Source: Alphaproteobacteria bacterium (GTDB lineage: Bacteria; Myxococcota_A; UBA796; UBA2385). Taken from it: 64,000 nt of DNA. The translations under genes and the position numbers were made by a program. Below, one piece after another: positions 16,761 to 25,331 of the stretch. The first letter of the stretch is position 1. Every line of letters starts with the position of its first letter. The stretch is from assembly GCA_020632755.1 (NCBI GenBank), contig JACKEY010000009.1, forward strand, positions 179,511-243,510. The letters run 5' to 3'. The notes under the pieces were generated by a model. The model saw nothing but the letters and a program-made list of their open reading frames with translations, was not told where the DNA came from and searched no databases.

Positions 16761-16774
16761 GCGACCCCGGTGCC

Positions 16775-16795
16775 GGGGGTCTGCCAGGGACCCCC
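16775..16795 (+). promoter_or_regulatory. Hairpin in the leader of the FHA gene
   Basis: GGGGGTC (16775-16781), a 7-nt loop, GACCCCC (16789-16795): a perfect 7-bp GC stem just after the presumed transcription start. It could affect RNA stability or read-through. The ribosome site GGAG at 16810-16813 lies outside it. Confidence 0.35.
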
Positions 16796-16818
16796 GACCT
16801 CCCTCCCCTGGAGCACAG

Positions 16819-19800
16819 ATGGCCCAGTTCGGCGACTTCATCGCCCGCCTGTTCGGCGGCGGCGGCACCCGCGGCCTCTCCGGCGACGCGGACCGCGTGC
16901 TGCACGACGAGCCCGCCCTCGAGTACTTCAACGCCCGGCTCCGCCGCCACGCCTTCGCCGACGACTTCATCGAAGACCCCGACGTGCTCTGGGACGGCGG
17001 TGAACAGGGCGGCGCCGGCCTGCAGGCGCACCTCAAGAACTCCGAGTACGCCGACAACATCGGGTTCACCGACGTGCTGGTGGTCGTCAACAGCGACGAC
17101 TGGCACCGCCACATCGCCAACGTGCGCGAGAACTGGGTCACGCGCGCCGGCAGCCTGCTCAAGGCCCGGCTGTGGGAACACTGCGAAGAGAACGACCTGC
17201 ACCAGGTCTTCCCACAGCGCGACTTCGCCGTGAAGCTCATCGAAGACGGCGGCCACGAGATGCAGGGCGCCCGCCTGGGCCTGCAGCCGGGCCAGGTCGT
17301 CACCGGCCTGCTGCCCAACCTGTACCTGCGCCCCGGCCCGGCCAGCAAGGCCGTGATCTCCGTGCTGGTCAACATCCCCGGCGCGTGGGAGGGCTACCAG
17401 GAGGTCGGCCGGCTGTACTCGGACCAGGTCCAGTTCACGCTCGGCAGCCACTGGCTGGACAACTTCTGCCACCCCGGCTTCAAGGTGCCCGCGCTGTACC
17501 GCCTGCAGCAGTACGCCGACGGCAGCTTCGTGCACATCGTCAATCCCGACGCGGAACAGCGCTACCGGATCTCCAGCCAGGAGACGAACGAGGGCCCCGC
17601 CGTCCTGACCCTGGCCGCCGACTCCGGCGAGCCCATCGCCTACATGGTGCTGGCCATCGTCGAGGAGCCCAGCGCCCTCACGCAGATGGAGCTGCGCCCC
17701 GACGCGGGCGGGGACGAGACCGAGCTGATGCCCAAGGAGTCGGTGGGCGACATCATGGAGTCCGTCGACGTCGAAGACGACGACGACCACCGGGCCACCG
17801 AGATCCACATGCCGCCGCCGCCGGCGAACCCGGACGACGAAGCGACGGAAGCGGTGTCGACCTCGGAGCCGATGTACCTGCCGCCCCCGCCAGCGAAGCA
17901 CGACGCGGCGGCGAAGCAGGACCCGCCGCCGGCTCCGGTCCGGCCGCCGCCTCCGCCGGGCATCGACGACGGCCCGCTGGGCGAGATCTCGCGGCCCGGC
18001 ATCCGGCTCGACGGCATCAAGGCCAGCAGCACCCGCACCTTCCACCACGGCGGCAACCGCACCGTCATCCCGGCCGAGGTCGACGAGCGCATCCTGACCC
18101 TGCGCGAGCGCGGCGTGCTGTTCCAGCGCGTGCACTTCGCCAAGTTCATGGACGGCTACGACGTCTACCTGGGCCACGAAGGCGAGGTCGGCACCACCAT
18201 CCGCGACCGCGCGGGCACCTTCGAGATCCGCGGCCTGGACGTCACCTTCGTGCCCCACGTCGACGGCATCACCGTCGACGGCCGCCGCGCCGCACCCAGC
18301 CAGCGCATCGAGCTGGTGGGCCGCCGCATGCTGGAGATCGGCCGCCAGCAGCTGGAGTTCCGCGACATGCGCGGCACCGACGCCGAAGGCTGGCCCTACC
18401 TGGGCGAGATCCGCCGGACGGGCGGCGCCGCCCACATGGTCTTCGGCGGCGCGTACAAGGTCGGCCGCGACCGCCGCTGCAAGGTGCGCCTGCCGGACGA
18501 ACCCAGCAACGCCAACATCGTGTGGCGCCCCGAGATGTCCCAGGGCGGCAGCATCCGCAGCCGCAACGGCGAGATCCCCAAGAGCCGCTTCTACACCGAC
18601 AGCATCATGGTCGCGTCCGAGCACGCCGAGATCCGGCTGGACACCGAGCCCGTGATCCGGTCCCTGGCGCGCCACTGCTACACCTTCGTGCGGCGCGGCA
18701 CCGACATCTTCAGCCTGCACCCGACCGAGGGCCGGCCCGGGCCGCGCAACCTGGATCTGCAGCCCGGCGACGAGGTGCTGGTCGGCAACCAGGTGTTCGC
18801 CGTCGACTACCCGCCCGCCGACGGCCCGCGCATGCTGCCGAGCGACGACGGCTACGCCAGCCGCGCGCCCAGCATCTCGCCCGAGCAGCTGGCCGAAGCC
18901 GCCGTCAGCGTCGACAAGCCGGCCGGGAGCCCGCTCCAGGGGGCCGAGCTGCCCCCCGCCGCCGGCCTGGGCGAAGGCGGCAAGCCGCCGATGCTGCCGC
19001 AGTTCACGCGGGACGGCCCCGACTCCTTCCAGGGCATCGACCCGGCCGAGCCCGGCGTGGCCCGCCTGGGCGCGGCCGGCATGGACCCCGATCCAGCGAC
19101 CGAAGAACAGCCCAAGGCCGACACCCCGGCCGTCGGCTCCTACGAAGACGCCACCTCGCCCCTGGACCTGCCCGACCCCAGCCGCACGCCTCCTCCGGTC
19201 AGCTTCAAGACCCTCGACCAGGACAGCTTCTCCGACTTCCAGAAGGAGCTCGGTCTGGTTGCGGATCCGCGCCTCGGCGTCCTGCGGACCGAGGCCTCGA
19301 CGCCGAGCGAGGTGCCGGCCGAGGAGCCCGCCCGCGCCATCGAGCCCGTGGACCGGCCCGAGCCGACCGGCGACAGCGACGTCGTCTGCGTCGACGAAGA
19401 CGCCTGGCAGCTCGAGCTGGCCCGCCCGGTCAGCTTCCGGCTGCAGGGCTTCATGGTCACCGGCGAGCTCGTCATCGGCAACCACACGGGCGCCGACGTG
19501 GTCATCCCCGAGAACCGCGGCATCGAGGGCCAGCTGTTCGCGGCCTGCGACTACTTCGAGCTGTTCGTGCGTGGCCGGCGCGGCCACGTCGCCCTGCTCA
19601 CCCCCGACGAAGCCCGCCTGACCGAAGCCGGCGACGAGACCGAGCGCACCGAGGACCTGGCCACGGCCCGCATGGAGATCGTGCGCCGGGCCCCCGACGG
19701 CGAAGAGGACTTCCGGGTCGTGCTGGCCATCGACCGGGTGCGCGGCCTGCCCGATCCCCGCGCCCAGCTGCTGAAGCTCGACGACGACGACCCGATGGTC

Positions 19801-20067
19801 GAGGCGCTGTTCACCCGCGGCCTGCCGCTGCGGCAGGACCATCGCCTGACCCTGTCGACCCTGTCCTGCGACGCCCACTACGACGGCGATCGGGTGCGGC
19901 TGACCCGCTACCTGAGCGACTACCGACGCCCCGACGGCAGCTTCCGGCCCTTCTTCGTCGAGCGCGCCGGCGGCGGCTGGCAGACCGCGCCCGAAGACGG
20001 CAGCGAGATCCTGCTGGCCCCCGGCGATCGCGTCCTGGTCGACAACGCACTGTTCGAGCTGACCTGA
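16819..20067 (+). CDS. Large multi-FHA-like signalling protein
   Basis: A 1082-aa cytoplasmic protein. The first 300 residues form a folded domain I cannot name (F-G-D-F-I-A-R-L-F-G-G-G, then Y-A-D-N-I-G-F-T-D-V-L-V-V-V). Residues about 310-385 are a Pro/Asp-rich linker. Three forkhead-associated-like units follow, near 395-515, 534-665 and 865-935. The middle one is best, with K-V-G-R-D-R-R-C-K-V-R-L-P-D and S-E-H-A-E-I in the usual G-R and S-x-x-H positions, split by an insertion of about 60 residues. The last keeps G-N-H-T-G-A-D-V-V-I-P. FHA domains bind phosphothreonine, so this is a candidate substrate or reader for the kinase and phosphatase encoded nearby. The start has GGAG at 5 nt spacing. 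Confidence 0.82.
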   Translation: MAQFGDFIARLFGGGGTRGLSGDADRVLHDEPALEYFNARLRRHAFADDFIEDPDVLWDGGEQGGAGLQAHLKNSEYADNIGFTDVLVVVNSDDWHRHIANVRENWVTRAGSLLKARLWEHCEENDLHQVFPQRDFAVKLIEDGGHEMQGARLGLQPGQVVTGLLPNLYLRPGPASKAVISVLVNIPGAWEGYQEVGRLYSDQVQFTLGSHWLDNFCHPGFKVPALYRLQQYADGSFVHIVNPDAEQRYRISSQETNEGPAVLTLAADSGEPIAYMVLAIVEEPSALTQMELRPDAGGDETELMPKESVGDIMESVDVEDDDDHRATEIHMPPPPANPDDEATEAVSTSEPMYLPPPPAKHDAAAKQDPPPAPVRPPPPPGIDDGPLGEISRPGIRLDGIKASSTRTFHHGGNRTVIPAEVDERILTLRERGVLFQRVHFAKFMDGYDVYLGHEGEVGTTIRDRAGTFEIRGLDVTFVPHVDGITVDGRRAAPSQRIELVGRRMLEIGRQQLEFRDMRGTDAEGWPYLGEIRRTGGAAHMVFGGAYKVGRDRRCKVRLPDEPSNANIVWRPEMSQGGSIRSRNGEIPKSRFYTDSIMVASEHAEIRLDTEPVIRSLARHCYTFVRRGTDIFSLHPTEGRPGPRNLDLQPGDEVLVGNQVFAVDYPPADGPRMLPSDDGYASRAPSISPEQLAEAAVSVDKPAGSPLQGAELPPAAGLGEGGKPPMLPQFTRDGPDSFQGIDPAEPGVARLGAAGMDPDPATEEQPKADTPAVGSYEDATSPLDLPDPSRTPPPVSFKTLDQDSFSDFQKELGLVADPRLGVLRTEASTPSEVPAEEPARAIEPVDRPEPTGDSDVVCVDEDAWQLELARPVSFRLQGFMVTGELVIGNHTGADVVIPENRGIEGQLFAACDYFELFVRGRRGHVALLTPDEARLTEAGDETERTEDLATARMEIVRRAPDGEEDFRVVLAIDRVRGLPDPRAQLLKLDDDDPMVEALFTRGLPLRQDHRLTLSTLSCDAHYDGDRVRLTRYLSDYRRPDGSFRPFFVERAGGGWQTAPEDGSEILLAPGDRVLVDNALFELT

Positions 20068-20075
20068 GCCCCCGC

Positions 20076-20100
20076 GTCAGCCGGTGGAGCGCCGGCTGAC
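20076..20100. terminator. Terminator-like hairpin, copy 1
   Basis: GTCAGCCGG (20076-20084), loop of 7 nt, CCGGCTGAC (20092-20100). A perfect 9-bp stem in the non-coding gap after the FHA gene. No T-run follows. Confidence 0.5.
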
Positions 20101-20112
20101 CCGAGCCCCCGC

Positions 20113-20137
20113 GTCAGCCGGTGTAGAGCCGGCTGAC
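20113..20137. terminator. Terminator-like hairpin, copy 2, inside the msrP 3' end
   Basis: GTCAGCCGG (20113-20121), loop of 7 nt, CCGGCTGAC (20129-20137). The left arm contains the reversed TGA stop of msrP and the right arm codes for its last residues. It serves either transcription direction. Confidence 0.5.
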
Positions 20138-21109
20138 CTGCTCGCCGTAGCCGTTGTACGGCAGCGTCGGCAGCTCGGCCTGGGTCTCCAGGTCCCGCTC
20201 GCGGGCCTGGGACCAGCGGGGGTGGGGCACCCGCGGGTCGACGTTGCCCAGGAAGCCGTACTCGAGCGGCGCGACCGTGTTCCACAGGGTGTCCGGCTGC
20301 TCGCGCACCAGCTCGATGCGCGTGATCGCCTTGATGTTCTTGAAGCCGTACTTCCACGGCACGACGAGCCGCAGCGGCGCGCCGTGCTGGGTCGGCAGGG
20401 CCTGGCCGTAGGCGCCGACCACCAGCATCGTCAGCTCGTGCATGGCTTCGTCCATGCGCAGGCCCTCGTGGTAGGGCCACGGGTACCAGGGCTGGGTCAG
20501 CTGCCCGATGGCCCGGCTGGGCTGGTCGAAGCTCTCGAAGCGCACGTACTTCGCCTGGCCCGTGGGGTCGCTGGCCTTCAACAGCTCGCGCAGCGAGAAG
20601 CCGACCCACGGCACCACCATCGACCACGCTTCGACGCAGCGGAACCGGTAGACCCGCTGCTCCAGCGGAAACCGGGTCAGCAGCTCGTCGACGTCCCAGG
20701 TGCGTCCGGCACCCACCTCGCCCGTGACCTCGACGGTCCAGGGCCGCACCGGGAACCCCGCGCACTTGCGCCAGACGCGGTCCTTGCGGGTGGTGAACTC
20801 GTAGTAGTTGTTGTACCGGGCCGCCAGGGCCCGCGGCGTGACCGGGCGGTCCACCTGGAAGTCGGCGCGCTCGGTGAAGCCGGGCAGGGTGTAGGGCGAG
20901 GGGTTCGGGATCTCGTCCGGCCCGGGCTCGGGCAGGGGCTCGGCCAGGGGCGCGGCAGCGTCGCTCCGGCAGCCCGCAGCCCCCAGCGCACCCGCCACCA
21001 GCCCCGCTGCGCCCATGCCGGCCACCAGCTGCCGCCGCGACAGGAAGGTCTTCTCGCTCGTCGCCCGGACCTCCGGGATGGCCCACGACGGCGCGATGAT
21101 GGGAAACAT
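20114..21109 (-). CDS. msrP: Protein-methionine-sulfoxide reductase catalytic subunit MsrP (YedY)
   Basis: A 331-aa periplasmic molybdopterin enzyme of the sulfite oxidase fold that repairs oxidised methionines in envelope proteins. The Tat signal reads S-R-R-Q-L-V at 24-29 followed by a hydrophobic helix ending G-A-A-G-C. The Mo-ligating cysteine is Cys158 in Y-R-F-R-C-V-E-A-W-S. Family-typical segments are N-N-Y-Y-E-F near 101-105, P-T-Q-H-G-A-P-L-R and W-K-Y-G-F-K-N-I-K. The length agrees with E. coli MsrP. The haem membrane partner MsrQ is not adjacent. The gene sits between the FHA and PP2C genes on the opposite strand. Export would need the Tat system, whose TatA is encoded at 9.8 kb. 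Confidence 0.95.
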   Translation of the reverse strand: MFPIIAPSWAIPEVRATSEKTFLSRRQLVAGMGAAGLVAGALGAAGCRSDAAAPLAEPLPEPGPDEIPNPSPYTLPGFTERADFQVDRPVTPRALAARYNNYYEFTTRKDRVWRKCAGFPVRPWTVEVTGEVGAGRTWDVDELLTRFPLEQRVYRFRCVEAWSMVVPWVGFSLRELLKASDPTGQAKYVRFESFDQPSRAIGQLTQPWYPWPYHEGLRMDEAMHELTMLVVGAYGQALPTQHGAPLRLVVPWKYGFKNIKAITRIELVREQPDTLWNTVAPLEYGFLGNVDPRVPHPRWSQARERDLETQAELPTLPYNGYGEQVSRLYTG

Positions 21110-21193
21110 GGACGCTCCGGAGCAGGCGGGGATGTCGCGAGGATGCCGGGCGCGGGCGTGGGGTCGCAAGGCGACGTGGCATGCTCGGGGTGA

Positions 21194-21199
21194 TACCGA
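21194..21199 (+). promoter_or_regulatory. Putative -10 element (TACCGA) of the PP2C gene
   Basis: TACCGA, 6 nt before the ATG at 21206. No ribosome site lies between, fitting leaderless initiation. The final T of the usual TAnnnT is missing. Confidence 0.3.
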
Positions 21200-21205
21200 G
21201 GTCGC

Positions 21206-22093
21206 ATGGACGCCACAGTCGTCATCGGAGTCCGCTGCAGTGGAGGGGTCGGCCCCGCGCTGGGAGGCCGCGAGTCCAACCAGGACAACTACCTGGTGGC
21301 CCTGGACGGCACGACCCGCTGGCTCGGCCCCGACGGCGAAGAGGTCGTGCGCGAGACCGACGGCCACGGCGTGATGGTCGCCGTCGCCGACGGCATGGGC
21401 GGCCACGACCAGGGCGAGGTCGCCAGCGCCGCCGCCGTGCAGGCCCTGGCGAAGCTGTGGAGCAACGCCCGGCCGACCGACCCCGAGCGCACCCTGATGG
21501 AGTGGGTGCCGCTGGCCCACGACGGCATCCGCAAGGCGCTGGGCGGCGACAGCCCGATCAACATGGGCACCACCCTGACGGTGGCATGGTTCCTCGGCGA
21601 TCAGCTGGCCTGGGTGCACGTCGGCGACAGCCGGCTCTACATCCTGCGCCACACCCAGCTGCGCCAGGTCAGCCTGGACCAGACCCACGCCGAGTTCGCC
21701 CGCCGGGACCGCCGCGTGCCCGGGGCCAACGCCGCGTGGCCTGCCCAGTCCTTCATCTACGGCAGCCGCGGCCTGGGCATGGACGGCCAGCTGCGGCTGG
21801 ACCCCGGGCTGGACGGCGGCGTGCACGCGCTGACCCGGGGCGAGCGGGTGCTGCTGTGCAGCGATGGGCTCAGCAACTTCCTGGGGGACGCCGAGATCAC
21901 CCGGCGCCTGGCCCGCGCGCCCAACGCCCAGAAGGCCGCCGACGACCTGGTCGAAGCCGCCATGGACGCCGACAGCGACGACAACCTGACCGCGCTGGTC
22001 ATCGACGTGCGCAAGGTGCCGTGGGGCCGCTCCCGGGCGACCACCCTCGACCCCAGCGGCCCCGACAGCGACGACACGCTGGTCCCGGACTGA
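21206..22093 (+). CDS. PP2C-type protein phosphatase
   Basis: A 295-aa PPM/Stp1-like metal-dependent Ser/Thr phosphatase in the cytoplasm. Visible motifs in order: R-E-S-N-Q-D-N-Y near residue 23, V-A-D-G-M-G-G-H-D-Q-G-E, G-T-T-L-T-V-A, H-V-G-D-S-R-L-Y, L-L-C-S-D-G-L-S-N and D-S-D-D-N-L-T-A-L-V. All metal-binding aspartates are present, so it should be active. It is convergent with a Ser/Thr kinase gene 39 bp away and close to a large FHA protein, so a kinase-phosphatase-reader set is likely. The short acidic tail after residue 270 may be regulatory. Confidence 0.93.
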   Translation: MDATVVIGVRCSGGVGPALGGRESNQDNYLVALDGTTRWLGPDGEEVVRETDGHGVMVAVADGMGGHDQGEVASAAAVQALAKLWSNARPTDPERTLMEWVPLAHDGIRKALGGDSPINMGTTLTVAWFLGDQLAWVHVGDSRLYILRHTQLRQVSLDQTHAEFARRDRRVPGANAAWPAQSFIYGSRGLGMDGQLRLDPGLDGGVHALTRGERVLLCSDGLSNFLGDAEITRRLARAPNAQKAADDLVEAAMDADSDDNLTALVIDVRKVPWGRSRATTLDPSGPDSDDTLVPD

Positions 22094-22132
22094 CCGGACC
22101 GCGCGGGTCGCGCCCCCTCATGCTGGACCGCC

Positions 22133-24106
22133 TCAGAGGTCGAGCGCCAGCCCCACCTTGACCGGCTGCAGCCCCTGCGGCGGCAGGGTCGTGTCGGCCA
22201 GCAGGCCGCCCACGCACTCGGCGTCGACGTCGCCCTTCACGCCGGACAGCTTCACGCTGCGCACCTGGCCGCGGGGCTCGATGATCAGCTCGGCGGTGAC
22301 CTTGCCGCTGCCGCACTCGGCCTTGGCCTTGGCCAGGGTCGGCTGCAGGGCCGCGCGCAGCTGGGTGATGTGGGCCAGATCCGCCGGTCGGCCCGGGTCC
22401 AGCACGACCACCGGGGGCTTGATGGCGCTCGGCAGCAGGCCCGGCGACGCGACCAGGGCGCCGACGTAGCCACCGACGGCCAGCAGCCCGCCCAGGAAGA
22501 CCAGGCCGAACAGGGCCTTGCCGCAGCCGCCGCCCTTGGCGGGCGCGGGGGCGACAGTGGGCTCAGGCGCCGCACCGGGCTCGGGGGCAGCGGGGGGCTC
22601 GGGGGTCGGGTCCGGCGTCGGCGCTTCGGCGAGTGCCTCGGCCGGTGTCGCCACGGGCGGTTCGGCCGGCGTGGCGGCGGAGGTCGGCGCAGAGTCGGCC
22701 CCGGGGGTCGCGGCGGCCGTCGTGTCGTCGTCGCCGCGCTCGGTCGTCAGCCGGGTCACCGGCTGCGCCTGCTTGCCCGTCTTGGTGGGCTGGCCGGGAC
22801 CGAGCAGGGCCGGGTCGCCGGGGCCCGACGGCCGGGCGTGCCGCACGGTCTCCGCGACGGCCGCGGCGGCGTCGTGGGTGTCGTCTCCCGCGTCGTCCTG
22901 GGTGTCGTCCTTGCGGGCCAGCCACGCCCCGGCCGCGCCCAGCGCCGCTCCCGCCGCCACGCCGGCCAGCACGCCGAGCGCGCCGCTGCCGTCGTCGTCC
23001 TTGTGATCGGACAGCTTCGTGGGTTCGTTGCGGACCACCTCGCCCGTGTCCGGGTCCGTCGACAGGGTGGGCGCCGCCCGCTTGGGGCGCGCGGCCTCGC
23101 AGTCGGGGTCGCGGCCGTCGACGATGGCGCCCAGCAGCGCCTCGAGCTGGGTGACCCGGCAGCGGTTGCGCGGGTCTTCGGCCATGCAGATCTTCAGCAC
23201 CTCGTTCAGGCGCCGGACGTCGTCTTCGGGCTCGCCGGCCCGCCGCACGGTCGGCGGCAGCGCGTCGACCAGCAGCTTGTAGGACTCTTCCGGATCGAGC
23301 CGGTCGGCGAAGCGCACGACGGGCATCACCATGGTGCAGAAGTACAGGAGCGCCCCGATGGCGTAGACGTCGGTCGCCGACGTCGGCGGCGCCCCGATGA
23401 ACTGCTCGGGCGCGGCGTACATCGGCGTGCCGACGAAGGCGCCGACCCGGGTGTGCCCCGACAGGCTGCCCTGGACCTTGGCGATGCCGAAGTCGGCGAC
23501 CCGGCAGATCGGGTCTTCGTCGGCAGCGACGGGCTTGGACAGCAGCACGTTCTCGGGCTTCAGGTCCCGGTGCACCACGTTCTTGTCGTGGGCCTTCTCC
23601 AGCGCCCAGCAGATCTGCCGGCAGATGCCCGCCGCCTGCTTGACCGGCAGCGCGCCGACCCGCTTGACGTGGTCGAGCAGGCTGCCGCCGGGCTCGAAGC
23701 GCGTCACCAGGTAGGGGCTGTGGCCCGCCCGGTGCACGAAGCCCAGGTACATGACGATGTTCGGGTGGTCGAGCTGCTGCAGCAGCTGCGCTTCCGTCGC
23801 CAGGCGGCGCAGGTACGGACCCTCGTCCCGGGTCGCGAACAGCACCTTGAGCGCCAAACGCGGGCCGTACTCCTGGCCGTCCAGGCCGACCTCGCGGGCC
23901 AGGTAGGTCACGCCGGCTCCGCCCAGCGCCAGGAGCTGGTGGATCCGGTAGTGCCGGTCGAACAGATCGCCGGGCCCGTACATCCGCCCCCAGCCGGCCC
24001 CGGGTCGCGGGCGGCGACAGGACAGGTTCGGGCAGTGCTCGTGGTCGTCCTCGAAGGTCGACAGGCAGCGCGCGCAGTAGCGGGTGTTCGAGCTGAGGGG
24101 CGGCAC
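22133..24106 (-). CDS. Membrane Ser/Thr kinase with N-terminal zinc ribbon and periplasmic TonB-like domain
   Basis: A 657-aa Hanks-type kinase. Four cysteines (11, 14, 25, 30) form an N-terminal zinc ribbon. The kinase domain runs from about 53 to 330: glycine loop L-G-G-A-G-V, Lys87, H-R-D-L-K-P-E-N with Asp181, D-F-G at 205-207 and A-A-P-E-Q. All catalytic residues are intact. A helix near 375-390 (G-V-A-A-G-A-A-L-G-A-A-G-A-W-L) may be structural. A long Ala/Pro/Thr linker reaches the main transmembrane segment (A-L-F-G-L-V-F-L-G-G-L-L-A-V). The last 90 residues resemble the AgmX/TonB C-terminal fold (V-T-A-E-L-I-I-E-P-R-G-Q-V). It may sense a periplasmic signal. The GTG start lacks an obvious ribosome site. 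Confidence 0.9.
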   Translation of the reverse strand: MPPLSSNTRYCARCLSTFEDDHEHCPNLSCRRPRPGAGWGRMYGPGDLFDRHYRIHQLLALGGAGVTYLAREVGLDGQEYGPRLALKVLFATRDEGPYLRRLATEAQLLQQLDHPNIVMYLGFVHRAGHSPYLVTRFEPGGSLLDHVKRVGALPVKQAAGICRQICWALEKAHDKNVVHRDLKPENVLLSKPVAADEDPICRVADFGIAKVQGSLSGHTRVGAFVGTPMYAAPEQFIGAPPTSATDVYAIGALLYFCTMVMPVVRFADRLDPEESYKLLVDALPPTVRRAGEPEDDVRRLNEVLKICMAEDPRNRCRVTQLEALLGAIVDGRDPDCEAARPKRAAPTLSTDPDTGEVVRNEPTKLSDHKDDDGSGALGVLAGVAAGAALGAAGAWLARKDDTQDDAGDDTHDAAAAVAETVRHARPSGPGDPALLGPGQPTKTGKQAQPVTRLTTERGDDDTTAAATPGADSAPTSAATPAEPPVATPAEALAEAPTPDPTPEPPAAPEPGAAPEPTVAPAPAKGGGCGKALFGLVFLGGLLAVGGYVGALVASPGLLPSAIKPPVVVLDPGRPADLAHITQLRAALQPTLAKAKAECGSGKVTAELIIEPRGQVRSVKLSGVKGDVDAECVGGLLADTTLPPQGLQPVKVGLALDL

Positions 24107-24142
24107 GCCGGGAGCCTGGAGGAGGAGGAGGGGCGCCCGCGC

Positions 24143-24691
24143 TCAGGCGCCGGCGAGGAAGCGCTCGAGGGGCATGAGGCAGAAGCCCCAGGTGGCTGCA
24201 GTCTCCCAGTCCACGCGGAACACGTCCAGCCCGCGGGTCGACGCGCCGGTGTCCAGGGTGTACCCGCAGCCGGTCCACCCCTTGCGGTGGCCCGCGCGCG
24301 GCTTCAGGTCGGGGTCCTCGCAGACCGCGACCCCGCCGATGTCATCGCCGGGGGTCCCGTCTTCGACCGGGCGACACAGCCAGTCCCGCTCGACGTCGAA
24401 GATCACGACCTGCCAGCCGCGATCCACGCGCTGCTGGGACGGCTTGCGACCGACGAGGCCGAGCCGCTGCAGGAAGCCCTCGGTCGTGTCCGTGTCCCGC
24501 GCGGCGGCGCGCAGGTCCGCGACGCGCACCACCTCCAGCGAGGCGCTGGCGCCCACGCGCTTCCCACGCGGCGCCACCCACGCCACCTGCAGGCGCTCGT
24601 CTACGGCGGCCACGTCCTGACAGGACGCGGCCCGGGCAGCCGGGCTCCCCGCCAGGATCATGGCGGGGAGCATCAGCAGCAGGGCGCTCAC
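24143..24691 (-). CDS. Secreted protein of unknown function
   Basis: A 182-aa protein with a signal peptide (L-L-L-M-L-P-A-M-I-L-A-G-S-P-A-A-R-A) and a mature part containing five cysteines (C-Q-D near the start, W-L-C-R, V-C-E-D, G-C-G-Y, G-F-C-L). The GTG start overlaps the TGA of the preceding lipoprotein gene (GTGA), so it is translationally coupled to it. I recognise no family. It is a probable periplasmic or surface protein acting with the lipoprotein. Confidence 0.72.
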   Translation of the reverse strand: MSALLLMLPAMILAGSPAARAASCQDVAAVDERLQVAWVAPRGKRVGASASLEVVRVADLRAAARDTDTTEGFLQRLGLVGRKPSQQRVDRGWQVVIFDVERDWLCRPVEDGTPGDDIGGVAVCEDPDLKPRAGHRKGWTGCGYTLDTGASTRGLDVFRVDWETAATWGFCLMPLERFLAGA

Positions 24692-25176
24692 TCGCCGAGG
24701 ACGAAGGCCTTGCTGAAGTCGAAGGGAGTGGTGCGGGCGTTGCCCGAGCCGCCGGTCCAGTGGATCGTGCCCTTCACGTAGCCGGTGTCGCCGGGGAGGT
24801 TGCTGTCCTCGCGCCAGTTCCAGTCGCCGACCAGGGTGACCTTGCCCATCTCGCCGGGCGCCACGCTCTCACCGAACTCGTCGGTGTCGGTGCCGAGCTC
24901 CTTGCTGCCGATGCCGTAGCTGTACTCGACCTTGTCGATGGTGATGGCCTTGGGCTGGCCATTGGTCACGCGCAGGGTGGCGCGCAGCTGGTTCTTCTCC
25001 TGGCCGTCGGCGCCGGGGCGACGGATGACCTCGAGCTTGCCGATGTCGAGGGTGATCGGCTCGGCGGCGGCGGGCTCTTCGGTCTTGTTCTTCTTGGCGC
25101 AGCCGACCTGCGAAGCAGCGAGGGGAGCCACGGCCACGAGGCCCAGGACCAGGGAGAGGGACTTCAGCATCTTCAC
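24688..25176 (-). CDS. Lipoprotein with LEA14-like fold (putative)
   Basis: A 162-aa protein with signal peptide and lipobox-like A-S-Q-V-G-C, anchoring it at Cys26 to a membrane. The mature domain has the alternating beta pattern of LEA14/WHy proteins (L-R-A-T-L-R-V-T-N-G-Q-P-K-A-I-T-I-D-K-V-E-Y), which I infer rather than recognise with certainty. The GTG start at 25176 is preferred over the ATG two codons later because GGAGG lies 5 nt before it. The downstream secreted-protein gene overlaps its stop. Confidence 0.75.
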   Translation of the reverse strand: MKMLKSLSLVLGLVAVAPLAASQVGCAKKNKTEEPAAAEPITLDIGKLEVIRRPGADGQEKNQLRATLRVTNGQPKAITIDKVEYSYGIGSKELGTDTDEFGESVAPGEMGKVTLVGDWNWREDSNLPGDTGYVKGTIHWTGGSGNARTTPFDFSKAFVLGE

Positions 25177-25237
25177 AGGTGCCTCCAGGGCAGTTGCGCC
25201 GCGTCGGACGCGACGGGATGAGGGGTGGGACCGCCGC

Positions 25238-25250
25238 TCACGTAGCGTGA
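25238..25250. promoter_or_regulatory. Short palindrome upstream of the lipoprotein gene
   Basis: TCACG-TAG-CGTGA, a perfect 5-bp inverted repeat about 62 nt upstream of the lipoprotein start, close to a GCTACG sequence on the minus strand that could be a -10. It may be a small operator. Weak evidence. Confidence 0.25.
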
Positions 25251-25331
25251 TGAGGCCCGGGGGGCCCGTGCCGTCGCGTGACGGGCCACGGGGAGGGAGA
25301 AGACGGGAGGAGGAAGGAGGGGGGGAGGGGC

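Larger units (their letters stand above)
20066..20138. repeat. Tandem duplication of a 36-bp hairpin-bearing unit
   Basis: Two 36-bp copies, 20066-20101 and 20103-20138, differ at only two positions. Each contains one 9-bp hairpin. The first copy begins within the FHA stop codon. The second contains the last seven codons of msrP on the minus strand. The first therefore looks like a duplicate of the msrP 3' end placed after the FHA gene. Confidence 0.85.

Noticed and set aside
16621..19878. Upstream in-frame extension of the DUF1015 gene antisense to the FHA gene
   Set aside because: Known DUF1015 proteins start at the R-P-F-R-G segment found right after the ATG at 16620.
16819..24106. Type VI secretion regulatory cassette
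   Set aside because: FHA, phosphatase and kinase genes are present, but no structural T6SS genes (VipA/B, Hcp, ClpV, TssM) occur in the window.
25290..25331. G-rich polypurine tract downstream of nagZ as a quadruplex regulator
   Set aside because: The G runs are irregular, and similar tracts occur inside coding ends (7010-7090, 12655-12700). Composition alone explains them.
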